A DNA stretch of 64,000 nt from positions 19,457 to 83,456 of the forward strand of contig MU626348.1 of assembly GCA_025603075.1 (NCBI GenBank), given 5' to 3'. The notes beneath the pieces were generated by a model that did no database searches, was not told the origin of the DNA, and worked only from the letters and a program-made list of their open reading frames with translations. Made by a program: the position numbers and the translations under genes. Position 1 is the first letter of the stretch, and each line of letters starts with the position of its first letter. This DNA comes from Neoconidiobolus thromboides FSU 785 (taxonomy: Eukaryota; Entomophthoromycota; Entomophthoromycetes; Entomophthorales; Neoconidiobolaceae). Shown one piece after another: positions 1 to 10,314 of this stretch.

Positions 1-56
1 TATTTAAGTGGAAAGATTGTTAGTAAAGTTCTTAAACAAAAAAACACATCCCCATA
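1..56 (+). mobile_element. Fold-back element copy 1 (cut by window edge)
   Basis: Right half only of the dispersed element. It reads from the TTTAAGTGG core through TTAGTAAAG to ACATCCCC followed by ATAT. The left end lies outside the window. Confidence 0.75.
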
Positions 57-384
57 TCATTTATCTACTACACCTAAACTTTATATATTTAATAATCGAT
101 CTAAACAAAACAACCAAAATCCACTTAACAAAATGTTATTAAATGTATTTTTATACTTTATTGGTAAACCAAACAAATTAATAGCTGCTTTATCTTAACA
201 ACAGTAAAAGTCAAATCCATTCTATCATTAATATCAATAAGCATTGTTCTCAGTTTATAAATATTTAATCATTCAATAACACTTAATTTAAGTATATAAG
301 TAGTTTCATTACCAGTAAAACTTGAATTGAGGATCAAACGAGACAATAATATTTTTAAAAAAATATAAATAAGCAAAAATAAAT

Positions 385-485
385 ACGGGAGGTGTTTTTT
401 TGGTCTCATCACTTTTTCCATTTTTAAGCACCATTTGAGCGGAAAGACTATCAGTAAAATTTTTAAACAAAACACACCTCCATAT
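385..485 (+). mobile_element. Fold-back element copy 2
   Basis: Shows the left end GGGAGGTG, the TTTTTCCATTTTTAAGC arm, the TTTGAGCGG core and the right end ACACCTCC. The flanks (AATAC / ATAT) no longer match, so its target duplication has decayed. Confidence 0.8.
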
Positions 486-673
486 TTAAATCTTAACCTG
501 CTAAGTGTTCCTTTCCTTAATCAAAGTGCTAATTTTTCTGACATCAGATTCCTTTTTTTGGCGGCTAGTTCATATAAATACCCAGGTTCTATGTTTTTTT
601 GAGTTTTTTTAGAGTAGAAGCTTAGACTCTGCACAATTGCCTAAAGCCATCATTCTTTTTGTATATATATAGC

Positions 674-780
674 ATATGGGGCTGTTTTTTTTAGTTTCAT
701 TATTTTTCCATTTTTTAAGCGCTATTCATGTGGAAAAATTGTCAGTAAAATTCTTAAATACAAAAATACATCCCCATATA
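674..780 (+). mobile_element. Fold-back element copy 3 (tandem with copy 4)
   Basis: Left end ATATGGGGCTG and right end ACATCCCCATAT. Its right ATAT is immediately the left flank of copy 4, so one copy seems to have landed in the duplicated ATAT of the other. Confidence 0.85.
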
Positions 781-878
781 GGGATTTTTTTCTGGCTTCA
801 TTACTTTTTATCTTAAGCACTCTTTGAGTGGAAAATTTGTTAGTAAAATTCTCAAACACAAAAATACATCCCCATATA
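777..878 (+). mobile_element. Fold-back element copy 4 (tandem with copy 3)
   Basis: Abuts copy 3 with a shared ATATA junction. It has a degenerate left end (AGGGATTTTTT) but a typical TCTGGCTTCATTAC arm and ACATCCCCATAT right end. Confidence 0.85.
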
Positions 879-884
879 TTACTA

Positions 885-1630
885 AATTAATAAATAGCTC
901 GATGGGAGGGAGTGGTTAGCCCCAAAACTATAATTAGACATCCTTATATAATACAAATAATATAATAATAGTTTCTACTTACTCTTTAACTATTTATTGA
1001 CTTAGCTATTAATAATTTAGATAATGTTAAAATTCAACAACTAATTTCTAACATTAATAAACTACTTGCTTAGTAAATGTTTAAATATTTGAATATTTAG
1101 ATTTTTTGTTATTTGTGAAATCTAGTACTCAGTGGTTGGAGCCAGAAACAGCTATTGCCTGGTTGACTACACTATAAGTTAAAAAGTCTTAGTTTATGTG
1201 ACTAAGATAGACTTGGAGTATGAAGAATAGCTCTTAATAGGCTACAGACTATGTAAAACAAATAGAATAGACAATACTAATATAAAATCTACGTAAAATA
1301 CTATTAAGAAAACTTAGTGGCTTTATTAAATGTTCGAGATATCAGGGAATAATTCAGTTAAAAAGCCTCAAATTACTATACTCTAAAATCTCTTTTGTAC
1401 TTTGAAAAATATAAATATCAAAATGAGAAGATAATGTTCTTTTGAATGGAGCTAGAAATTCTCATAGCAAATCAAACTAAGAACATGGGATTGATTTTCT
1501 CTGAACTCGAGAACACAACAACTTAGGCGATTATTATGCTATAATTAACTATGGGACTGACAAAGCAGTATTTCACAAAACTTAAATTTGGGTTAATTTT
1601 TAAGCTGATTCTGGAGCTGATTCAGACATT
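885..1630. other. AT-rich spacer, no gene seen
   Basis: No open frame of useful length on either strand, no tRNA and no element copy. Stops occur in all frames at the density expected for AT-rich spacer. Confidence 0.6.
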
Positions 1631-1635
1631 TCAAT

Positions 1636-1743
1636 ATATGGGAGTGTTTTTTTTTGCTTCATTGCTTTTTACATTTTTTAAGCGCTATTTAAGCGGAAAA
1701 TTTAGTAGTAAAATTCTCAAACATAAAAATACATCCCCATATT
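1636..1743 (+). mobile_element. Fold-back element copy 5 (inverted pair with copy 6)
   Basis: ATATGGGAGTG left end, AAGCGCTATTTAAGCGG core and ACATCCCCATAT right end. It lies about 30 bp from copy 6 in the opposite orientation. A short open frame across it is an accident of the element sequence. Confidence 0.9.
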
Positions 1744-1772
1744 ATTTTAAATATATTGGCATTAATATTAAG

Positions 1773-1880
1773 ATATGGGGATGTGTTTATATATTCAAGA
1801 ATTTTAGTAATACTTTTTCCACTCAAATAGTGCTTAAAAGATGGAAAAAGTAATGAAGCCAAAAAAAACATTCCCTATTG
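1773..1880 (-). mobile_element. Fold-back element copy 6 (inverted pair with copy 5)
   Basis: Reverse orientation: ATATGGGGATG, CTCAAATAGTGC core, GGAAAAAGTAATGAAGCC arm, ending ACATTCCCTAT. Together with copy 5 it forms an inverted repeat of roughly 240 bp. Confidence 0.9.
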
Positions 1881-2270
1881 ATTACTTAAATTATTTATAA
1901 AATTAATTTAACTGTAATTTATATAACAAATTTAATTAGCTTTTGGTAACTTTGATATTAGAAATTATATTTTAAATTTAAATATAATTAATTTAAACCT
2001 TTTTATCTAAATATAGGAGAATTTTTATCAAATAAAGTATTAACAGATAAATGAAAAAATTAAATTATTAAAACAAAAAATTGATCCACTTTATATATTT
2101 AATTTATTAAATGAAGATGTCAAACTCATATTTTTAAATGTACTAGATAAAAACAAAAAAATTAAAATATTTAAATTGAAAAAAAACTAATACTCTAATG
2201 GCCTTCTGTAAAATAAAGCTAATTTTGACTAATATTAATTTAATATTTAAAAACGATAAGTTTGTCAAAA

Positions 2271-2375
2271 CAATGGGAGTGTTTTTTTGACTTCATTATT
2301 TTTTCCATTTTTTAAGCGCTATTTGAGCGGAAAATTTGTTAGTAAAACTCTTAAACACAAAAATACATCCCCAAT
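2271..2375 (+). mobile_element. Fold-back element copy 7, target duplication CAAT
   Basis: Flanked on both sides by CAAT (CAAT|GGGAGTG ... CATCCC|CAAT). The flank is not the usual palindromic ATAT, so it identifies a true 4-bp target duplication. Confidence 0.9.
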
Positions 2376-2660
2376 ACCAAAAAAATGGCTGAGAATAATC
2401 TGCCAAAATGGAAATGCTTAATAAAAATAGTTAAAAACTTAAACCTTGTATTTACTTCAATCTTAAAATAAGACCAACACATTATAAGGTAAGTGAATTG
2501 TTTTGAATGGGCAAGGAGTTTGTCCAAATTGCTTGTAATGTACTAAATAACTAAAAAAATTATCAGTACTTTGGATTGACTCTCCGCTCATTTAAGATGA
2601 TTCACTCTCTCCAAAGCACACTATGCTATATAAACAAGTAAAGGTTATTTTACTTGATAG

Positions 2661-3562
2661 ATCAAATTAATTTCAATATATATTTTTACTCCAATTTATT
2701 TAGCAGCTACTTGCATAACTTCAATATGCTTAATAACCAATTTATTTTTAATTTACTTTGCAAGTAAATTATCATCAGAACAAATTGATATAAAATTAGT
2801 ACTTATTTTGGTCTCTTTAGAGTTTTTAGCACCAAGTGTGGTTTTATCTGATATTATTTACTATTTTATTGATGGACAAAAAATAATTGAAAATCAATAT
2901 GAATGCAACTTTTGTGAATTTGTTATAATATTTATTTATCATTATGAAATGGTATTGAGTTCTTTATTATCAATGGAAAGATTATCAAAAATTAAAAAAT
3001 CTTGTTTATTTAATTACGCTTATTATCCTACAATAATTAATTTAATTGTCTTCACACTTTTATTGATTGCTTGCGCTGCTACAAATTCATTTGTAATTGC
3101 TTCAACAAAATTAACTTGTCAGTTCAATGTTTAAATAGTATATTAGCTTCGGTCACTTACCACTATTCTTTGTTAAGTGGCTTTGTCGGTGTTGGACTTT
3201 TAGTATACTCATATTACTGTTTGGTAAATAAAATTAATGATCATAAAAACATTATGCTATTGGGAACAGAATCTACTATTAAAATATCTAGTAGTGTAAG
3301 ATCTAAGTGTTTTAAAAAAGCATCAATTAAAGTAGATTTAATTTTAATTAGTTACACAGCATGAATGCTAAGCTCAATTATTACTTTATTTCTTGAATCA
3401 ACATTGAAATATAAATATGATGATACTCTTAAATATGCCAGGGATCTTAATGCAGCTGTTACACTTTTGCTTATTTTTGGTATTATCTTTAATACGTTGC
3501 TAATGCTTACTTTACATGCTGGAGTTGCAAAAGAAGGGAAAAAAGTAATCGAGTCAAACTAA
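2661..3562 (+). pseudogene. Seven-transmembrane receptor (rhodopsin-like GPCR type), decayed
   Basis: I see a 7TM layout split over two frames. Frame 1 holds TM1, TM2, a TM3 that starts with Cys and ends in MERLSK (the place of the E/DRY motif), TM4, and an extracellular-loop Cys (TCQFN). A one-base shift near 3128-3140 moves the frame, which then gives TM5, TM6 and TM7. An in-frame TGA at 3362-3364 interrupts TM6 after SYTA, where rhodopsin-like receptors often carry Trp. No in-frame ATG precedes TM1. The GT...AG stretch that could bridge the shift is only 18 nt, too short for a spliceosomal intron. Assignment to the 7TM superfamily is from topology and the Cys/ERL pattern; ligand and subfamily are unknown. 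Both lesions together argue for a pseudogene rather than a sequencing slip. Confidence 0.6.
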
Positions 3563-4835
3563 ATTTTAGACCCCGAGGACCTAAAGTCTAAGTTAATCCA
3601 AATTTTAATAAGAACAAATAGACTTTGCACCTCAACAATCATTTTGATTGTAATGTAAATTTGATACCTGTAACTGTATCTTTTAACAAAATAAATAAAA
3701 TTTTAAAATCACTATTTAAGGTACTTTGATTAATTTCTACAGCTCGAAAAAAAATCCTGACAATTTATAGTAAATAGTTTATTTGGAGCATTTAAAAATA
3801 AAAAAATACCATTTTACAGTAGTGAAAAAGTCATTTTAATAGCCATTATATAATCTTGCAACTATTTGGCTTATAAATGTAGTAGTTTTAATCTAAAAGC
3901 TTACTGTTATATTAATACGTTGGCTTTTTGTATCCAAAGTTATAACTCCATAAAAATATAAACGCGTCAAGACATACATCGTGAATGGGATATGAGAGTA
4001 TGATTAGTCAGTTGTAAAACAAGGGGTTGTTTCGTAGTTCTAATCCGTGGGAAATAGAGTTAATGATATATAGAGTATAATGAAAAATAACATATGAAAA
4101 ATAAACTATGTCGCTTTTTTTGTCAAATTTATTTACATATTTATTTATGAATAAATCAATGATTATAATATGGTTCTTGGTCCAGATACTTATTTAAGAA
4201 TAAAATTGATAAAAAAATTAAACGCTTCTAATTTCTTTATAATGGGGAATATTTCAATTAAAACTGTCAATATTCTCATTTTACATCCCTTGATTTCTGC
4301 TTTATGTATTTGGTTTCATTTAATAACTAGACATTTAAAACTTTCTTTCTTTAATTAACTTTATTACGCTATTTACGTAATAGTTTCTTTATTATGCCAA
4401 CTATTAACTTAATAATTTAATAAATAACCTATAGCAAATTAAGCGACTACCTTAGCTCATTAAAACAATATATTTTAAAACAATATATTTTAACATATAA
4501 AATGATGATGTTAAGAGAAAACTATTTATAACTCTGTATAAAAAATACATTTGCCAGTTAAGGTTAATAAATGATCTGAGCTACCATATTTAAATAGAAA
4601 ATTATGCTAGTGGAACATACTAAAGAATAGATTTTTAAGGGAGGAGTCGTGAGAGCTAATTTCTCCCTTCCTCGGTAGATAAACTTACTAAATAAAGTAA
4701 AAAAAGAATTCAATTACCAAGTTTCTCTCTTATATCTACTAAATAGATAGCACAACCATTGTAAATGACCAATTGTATAAAAAAAGCATGATTTTTCGAT
4801 TATTGTTCATTGTTATATTTGATGGAGTAGGACAG
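3563..4835. other. AT-rich spacer with no supported gene
   Basis: Apart from a 62-codon open frame at 4170-4358 with one hydrophobic segment (not supported as a gene), this stretch shows no coding signal, RNA gene or element copy. Confidence 0.5.
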
Positions 4836-4839
4836 CTAA

Positions 4840-4849
4840 TATAAAAAGG
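4840..4849 (+). promoter_or_regulatory. TATA box of the lipase gene
   Basis: TATAAAAAGG lies 49 bp before the lipase ATG, a spacing repeated at other single-exon genes of this window. Confidence 0.55.
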
Positions 4850-4888
4850 ACTCAAATGTAAACTCAAAAATCATAACATTAAGTTAAT

Positions 4889-5887
4889 ATGTTTAGTATC
4901 AAATCCACTTTATTGAATTTCCTCGTTTATGGTAGTCTTGTTAGTAATGTCTTAAGCACTACCACCATTACTGAGGATGAAAAGCTCCCTGATACCTCCA
5001 ACGATCCTTATTTGAGAGATTTAATTAATGGCTTGAAAGATATCAAATCCAACTTCTCTGATATTCCAGTTAGGAGTGGAAGGTCTTCCGTTATAGTCAA
5101 TTTAAAAGTGAGCGATGAAGCTGAATCTAAGAGGATTTCAAAATATGCTGGTGCTGCTTACTGCCTCGATTTAACTTTGAAACCATGGACTTGTAATCAT
5201 TGCAAAAAAATCGGTTCCAACATTGTTGTTCAAGATGTTTTTACTGAATTTATTACTGGTGGTCGTGGATTCATTGCTACTGATGCTACTAAAAAGCAAA
5301 TTATTCTTTCCTTCCGTGGTAGCTCCAATATTCAGAATTGGTTAGGAAATCTTAACTTAATATTTACCAATTATAATGTAAATAACGGTGGTAGTGATAT
5401 TCAAGTACATGCTGGATTTAAAGATGGTATCAATGCCCTTTATCCAAAGTTCAGCCCACTTCTTAAAAGTTTAGTAGCTTCACATCCAGATTACAAACTT
5501 ATTATTACTGGCCATTCTTTAGGTGGTGCTCTTGCTACTTTAGCATCTATTGAAATTCAAAAGAACTTCAACTTATCGTGGGATAGAATGCAATTATTTA
5601 CTTATGGTGAACCTCGTGTTGGAAATACTGCTTTTGTAGAATGGTTCAATAGACAAAGTTTAACCTTAACTCGTGTGGTTAACAACAAAGATATTGTTCC
5701 TCACGTACCACCACGTAAATTTGGCTATTCTCAACATCAAAGAGAAATGCATTTAAGGGATAATAAAGCTAAAGTTTGCTCCACCACTGTATTAGAAGAT
5801 CCCACTTGTGCTTTATCTACTGAGCCTTTCTTATCCATTTTAGATCATCTTACTTATTGGGATGGTTTCTTAGGTGGTGTTTGTTAA
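4889..5887 (+). CDS. Secreted class 3 lipase (Rhizomucor-lipase type)
   Basis: A complete single-exon gene of 332 residues. A signal peptide covers about residues 1-23 and a propeptide-like stretch runs to about 75. The alpha/beta-hydrolase core carries the nucleophile elbow GHSLGG with catalytic Ser210, then Asp268 in NNKDIVPHVPP and His320 in LDHLTYW. These are in the order and spacing of the Lipase_3 family (Ser-Asp-His triad, triacylglycerol hydrolysis outside the cell). SFRGSSN at 141-147 is the usual oxyanion-loop strand. Cysteines at 92, 102 and 105 near the start and at 297, 307 and 332 at the end could form disulfides. A TATA box precedes the start. Codon use is GC-richer than the flanks, as expected for an active gene. 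The family call is firm; lipid preference (triacylglycerol versus feruloyl ester or phospholipid) cannot be told from sequence alone. Confidence 0.93.
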   Translation: MFSIKSTLLNFLVYGSLVSNVLSTTTITEDEKLPDTSNDPYLRDLINGLKDIKSNFSDIPVRSGRSSVIVNLKVSDEAESKRISKYAGAAYCLDLTLKPWTCNHCKKIGSNIVVQDVFTEFITGGRGFIATDATKKQIILSFRGSSNIQNWLGNLNLIFTNYNVNNGGSDIQVHAGFKDGINALYPKFSPLLKSLVASHPDYKLIITGHSLGGALATLASIEIQKNFNLSWDRMQLFTYGEPRVGNTAFVEWFNRQSLTLTRVVNNKDIVPHVPPRKFGYSQHQREMHLRDNKAKVCSTTVLEDPTCALSTEPFLSILDHLTYWDGFLGGVC

Positions 5888-5889
5888 AG

Positions 5890-6430
5890 GCTTCATTGTT
5901 CAAATACTAATAAATGATTTTTTTTAAAACTATAAGTTTAATTTAACAATGATTTATTCTAATTTTTATTGTAATTATAATATCTTTAATAAGATTAGTC
6001 AATATAATAGGATACTAAGGCGACGGAAAATCTAGAAAGCTATGACTCTCAAAAACGGGTTTGATTTAATTAAATTTATAAAACTTGAGAATGAATATTT
6101 CAGGTTAACCCTTTAAAATTCTTGTTATAATTCTTGTAAAATTTTTAGGACACAAAAGCATCTAAATGTTTTCTTAATATTGTAAAGGGATAAGAATGTT
6201 ATTGGAATATTATAAGAGGAGGTATAATGTGAATTTTTAACTTTGAATCATAAACCAGTATGGTGCTTTATATGTTTTTTTAAGAATGTAAATAACTCCA
6301 TAATTTTTCAAATGTTCTTATGTGAATTTTTAAAAAAATAGATACAGTTTTACTTGGCTTATATTTACGTTTAGTGGTAAATTTCTTAACTATATTCAAA
6401 ATGAAAGTTAGTTTTATGTAAATTAAATAA
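5890..6430. other. AT-rich spacer
   Basis: No open frame, RNA gene or element copy seen. Confidence 0.5.
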
Positions 6431-6434
6431 GTAA

Positions 6435-6537
6435 ATTGAGATGTATTTTTGTATTTGAGAACTTTACTGACAATTTTTCCGCGCAAACAGCACTTAAAAG
6501 GTGTAAAAAGTAGAGGCCAAAAAAAACACCCCCAAAT
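6435..6537 (-). mobile_element. Fold-back element copy 8
   Basis: Left AATT-GAGATGTATTTTTG, core CGCAAACAGCAC, right end ACACCCCCAAAT. The flanks AATT/AAAT are compatible with a diverged 4-bp duplication. Confidence 0.8.
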
Positions 6538-6639
6538 CTCTAATAGCTTAATCAGATTAAGGTAGCTTTTATCTTGAGCCAAAAAAAAAAGATGTTTACC
6601 ATAAAACGCAAATATTCACAAGCAAAGCTGTACTACTGG

Positions 6640-7290
6640 TACAATTTATACATGAATTTTATTACATACAGCTGTTGTAGCTCTTTAATAGCTTTTCTAC
6701 CAGTAATTTTTGTAGGTAAACTATTTGTATAATCTGTTTTTAAAGCCTGAGCATTATATCTCAACCAAGAACGATGTAACTTTTTCTTAAAAAATAATTA
6801 AATTGTAAAGACCTGTAGGAACTGTAATCTAATGGCTTCATAAATTATATAAAAGTCACCTTTAAATTACATCAGCAATGGTCCAACAGATATACTACAA
6901 GCCCAATTCAAACGTAGATTGGGAATCTTTGCTTTTGTAGTAAGTGAATTTAATCATGTTAACTACTTCGATTTAAACTTGGTAAACGCATATCTAAAAA
7001 CATCTAATTCAAGTTTAAATTGGACTAGTATAGGAATTATTGTCTATTTCAAAAATTTCATAAGATTCAATGATGTATTTTAAAATTATAATTACTATAT
7101 AAAAAACAATCAGTATCTATCCAAGCTTTAACTTTTAATTAAAAACTCAAGCATATTCGCAATTTGAGAGTCTTTGGTGAGGTTAAAACGGCGAACTTAC
7201 CTGTTAAGTAATCAAAGTTAGTATTGTCTATTAAAGAACTTTTAAATCTTTTAAATTTTCATGTGTTCTTTAGAGTATGAATTTATCTAA
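6640..7290 (-). pseudogene. Possible decayed gene, minus strand
   Basis: The minus strand keeps short coding-looking runs (one around 6640-6790 contains TGRKAIKELQQLY; another around 7180-7290 contains NTNFDYLTG followed by a GTAAG donor), separated by stops. The second run matches a similar run near 29.64 kb (see findings). I do not recognise the family. It may be an old gene relic or chance. Confidence 0.3.
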
Positions 7291-7566
7291 AAAAAATTAT
7301 TCATGCCCAATAATCGCCATTGCAGCATTAACTTAAGTTTGTAAATTTCTACTCAATTGCTTTCAATATTAGCAACTGATACTTTTTGAACCCCTTTTCG
7401 CTTTTTTATTAATTTATCCAATAGGATGTTCCATTTTAGAAGTTTAATTTTGCCCAAATAAAAGTTAATGTTCTATAAACTAATTATGAACTTCAATTCT
7501 TCTTCTTTCTTACTAATCTCCATTTTGTTTCTATTTTCTTATTTCAAAAACCAACAGTATCTAACC

Positions 7567-8187
7567 ATGAGTAAAAAAATCAAGATTATTGAATACTCTA
7601 TTATCGATAATAAAATTAAAAAAAAAAGAGACGAGCCAGAGGAATTAAAACGGGCAAAAAAGTTAGAATTAGGGATAATTAAGCTTGAAGAGCAGATGAA
7701 AGAGACAATTCGATTATTAAAGAAATTGGAGTCAATTAATGTAAATAAAGGGCTAAAGACAGATAAAGGACCAAAAAATTATAATAATCCAAACTTAGTT
7801 AGATTAAAAAGATATTTGAAATGGACAGCATCAAAGCTTAAGTCTATTGATAAAACGAATGAAATTGAGAGTATAAATAATATAATCAAAGAATATAATA
7901 ATATTAAACCCGGGTTTCTATTTGAGCGGCATTATTCAAACACTCAAATATATATCAATTTCAATTCTACACCATTCGAGGAAAAATCGGAAGAAGGAGA
8001 TATAGGAGTTGCTTTCACTCTATCCGAATACGACATTCAGTTCAATAGCATTCTTAAGAGTTTTAATGGGTTTAATCGTATTTTCGAGTCCTTCATAAGT
8101 TATCATAGTACTTCTTTAATAAAGTATTTAATTTTAAAGTCTATCGCAAAATTTTTACTTTTCCTTAAATATAGTAGTATTTCTTAA
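7567..8187 (+). CDS. Truncated regulator-like protein, paralogue of the 38.3-40.2 kb gene
   Basis: The frame is open from 7468, but I place the start at the ATG at 7567 because the protein from there (MSKKIKIIEYSIIDNKIKK...) aligns residue for residue with the start of the 648-residue protein on the minus strand at 40213. Both have a basic N-terminus, a charged helical stretch and then a YLKW block. After about 110 residues the similarity fades, and the protein stops at 206 residues, lacking the whole central domain of its paralogue. The upstream 33 codons would add a hydrophobic segment with no counterpart in the paralogue. It is probably a decaying fragment, or a truncated regulator without a DNA-binding zinc cluster. 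It sits directly upstream of a kelch-receptor pseudogene, the same order as the intact block at 36-40 kb. Confidence 0.5.
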   Translation: MSKKIKIIEYSIIDNKIKKKRDEPEELKRAKKLELGIIKLEEQMKETIRLLKKLESINVNKGLKTDKGPKNYNNPNLVRLKRYLKWTASKLKSIDKTNEIESINNIIKEYNNIKPGFLFERHYSNTQIYINFNSTPFEEKSEEGDIGVAFTLSEYDIQFNSILKSFNGFNRIFESFISYHSTSLIKYLILKSIAKFLLFLKYSSIS

Positions 8188-8189
8188 GG

Positions 8190-8915
8190 TAAATTGCAAG
8201 TACATAGTTGTTTTTTATAATGTTTTAAACTGTTAAGTCAACTTCATTTTAGATTAATTTAGATATTGAATATCTGATATTACATATATATTGATTTATA
8301 TGATTAATTAATTAATTTTATTGAAATGTTGGGAGAAAAAACAACACTTCAAATGTACATATTAAAATTTTATCTCTTTTATATAAATCAATAGATAACT
8401 ATGTTTAACAATTATTAACATGTTAGCTATAACAATTAAACATCGGTACATTTGGTTATATATTTGGCACTATTACTGGTGTTATTATAGAAAATTTATA
8501 TTATATATCAATATTAAATTTTAAAGGTTGGAAGCCACAATAAATGGAAAAAAGTTCTCTACAAATAAATTGAGTATATCGAACATACCATTAAATTTAA
8601 TCCTATGTAGAGATAGATTTTGCTTCCTGAATTGAGACTTAGTGGCTAAAGCTAATAGCTAAAACCATTGAGAATGCTTCTTTCCTGTATGGACTCTACA
8701 ATTCAAGGTACTACTCCTTTACCTCTTTTAAAGTCTCATTCTTCTTAGCTAAGTCAAACCTTCAATAAAAATGCAAAACCAAAAAAAGGGTTAATCAATA
8801 CTAATAATAATTAAGAGCATTATATATGTTAAATAATTCAATATGAAATTTATCACTTAATTAAGAATTTTAACTAACTATAGTGTAGAAAGGAACACAT
8901 TATTCTGTTAGCTTT
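8190..8915. other. Spacer between regulator fragment and kelch pseudogene
   Basis: No open frame. The last 100 bp resemble the 5' flank of the intact kelch gene at 52.1 kb (shared AATAATTCAATA and a TTAAGAATT motif), so the duplication includes upstream DNA. Confidence 0.45.
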
Positions 8916-9002
8916 TTAAATGCTATTGTTGATTATATTTATTTTTTAATTTTATAAAGTTAATGGACTGTTACCAAGGGTTTATCTTGGGGTATATGTA
9001 AT

Positions 9003-9108
9003 AATTGGGGATGTTTTTTTGACTTCATTACTTTTTACATCTTTTAAGTGCTATTTGAGTAGAAAAATTGTTAGTAAAATTCTCAAATACAAAAATACAC
9101 CCCCAATT
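9003..9108 (+). mobile_element. Fold-back element copy 9, target duplication AATT, inside the pseudogene
   Basis: AATT|GGGGATGT ... ACACCCCC|AATT. The intact paralogue near 52285 has a single uninterrupted ATT at the corresponding place, so the unoccupied site is known. Confidence 0.95.
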
Positions 9109-9540
9109 GATGACGAATTACATTATTTAGGTGGATGAACATTTTTACCAAATATAGAAGTCATTACGAAATAGAATTACGAGGTATTTAGATTAAATTT
9201 AAAAAAAGGTTGAAGTTATTGAGTAATATAGCTCCATAGGAAAGGAAGAACACAAGTAATCTGTTAATAAATCAATTACGACCAGGTTTTTTATATATAG
9301 GAAAGAAGGATAAACAAAGAAGATTGGTAAGTTTTTATGACAAGTTTAAATATTATAGCTTAAATACCAATTACTTTAATATCAAATTAAACAAATGGTA
9401 TAAGAAAGAAACTGTTGAATGGAGTTAATATAGTAAATGTGGTCACAGGGGGCTTCTTTTAAGTTTAATGTATATTATAAGATGAGGAAGATTTAGATTA
9501 ATTTTATATATCTAGAGAGCTTTCATCTCATTCAAATGAG

Positions 9541-9651
9541 AATGTATAGGGTTTTTTTTTTGGTTTTATCACTTTTTCCATTTTTTAAGCACTATTTAAA
9601 CGAAAAGATTGTTGGGTAAAATTATTAAACAAGAAAATAGATCCTCATATC
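9541..9651 (+). mobile_element. Fold-back element copy 10, inside the pseudogene
   Basis: A degenerate copy: GTAT|AGGGTTTT ... AGATCCTC|ATAT. Flanking coding sequence continues on both sides, matching the region after YISGSF in the intact paralogues apart from a 3-base difference. Confidence 0.85.
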
Positions 9652-10182
9652 ACACAATTAAACTTACTTAACATCAAAACAAGGTGGTTAAAAGTAATAT
9701 ATAAAATAATATACTTCCAATGTTTATATTGTTGAATATTTTTACCATAAATTTATTCGGTTTTCAATTTAATGATGATTATAACCTTATTTCAAAAAGT
9801 TCAGATTATACATCAATATCAATATAATAAATTAAGAGACTATAGATAGTATACCTTGATTAATTAAAGTGGAAAGAATAGCATTAATATTAATAGTAAT
9901 GTTAAAAAAGAAAATAATAGCAAGAATAACAAAAAATTAGATAGTAATAAGTTGTTAATATGAGGGATTATAAGTGGAATAAGCAGAGTTATTTTAATAA
10001 CAGTAGTTATAATATTTGTATATTATAAATACAAAATGAAGAAAAAGCTAGCAAGCATGATTATTGAACCCATCCTTATTAAACTAATTGATACATTAGA
10101 TCTTAATAATAATTACTATAATACTGAAGTATTTAGTTATTCTCATGAAAGCGATGATAGTAGTACTATGTTATCTCTAAAT

Positions 10183-10287
10183 ATATATGAGGATGTATTT
10201 TTTGCTCAAGAATTTTACTAACAATCTTTCTACTCAAATACTGCTTAAAAAATGGAAAAAGTGATAAAACCAAAAAATCACCATATA
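10183..10287 (-). mobile_element. Fold-back element copy 11, inside the pseudogene tail
   Basis: ATAT|GAGGATG ... ATCACC|ATAT in reverse orientation. It splits the codons after the ML(S/P)L block of the receptor tail; the remaining tail can be followed for about 25 bp beyond it. Confidence 0.9.
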
Positions 10288-10314
10288 TCAAGTCAAATAG
10301 ACATAATACAATTG

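Larger units (their letters stand above)
8920..10312 (+). pseudogene. Kelch-type membrane receptor, pseudogene carrying three element insertions
   Basis: A third, dead copy of the family at 52.2 kb and 36-37.4 kb. From the ATG at 8920 the signal peptide and LLPR motif can be read, interrupted by a TAA in the signal peptide. The LGG block follows with TGA in place of the Arg codon of LGGRT. Further on come the equivalents of NKWYK, the DEEDL/YIS block, the glycine-rich transmembrane segment (with TGA), and the tail motif SMIIEPILIK (10056-10086). Many stops and indels break it throughout. Fold-back elements interrupt it at 9003-9108, 9541-9651 and 10183-10287. Removing the first element with one AATT copy restores base-by-base alignment with the intact gene around 52285. 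The last part (10036-10221) is still open and can look like a small gene, but it is only the old cytoplasmic tail. Confidence 0.85.

Noticed and set aside
1551-1871. Overlapping open frames on both strands
   Set aside because: They are produced by the inverted pair of fold-back elements; several frames across other element copies (6280, 30428, 30763, 35528) have the same origin.
4170-4358. 62-residue frame with a hydrophobic ILHPLISALCIWF segment reminiscent of SUR7/PalI proteins
   Set aside because: Too short, no partner exons found and no promoter. The resemblance is a single hydrophobic segment.
10036-10221. Small 61-residue gene
   Set aside because: It is the surviving cytoplasmic tail of the kelch pseudogene and runs into an element copy.
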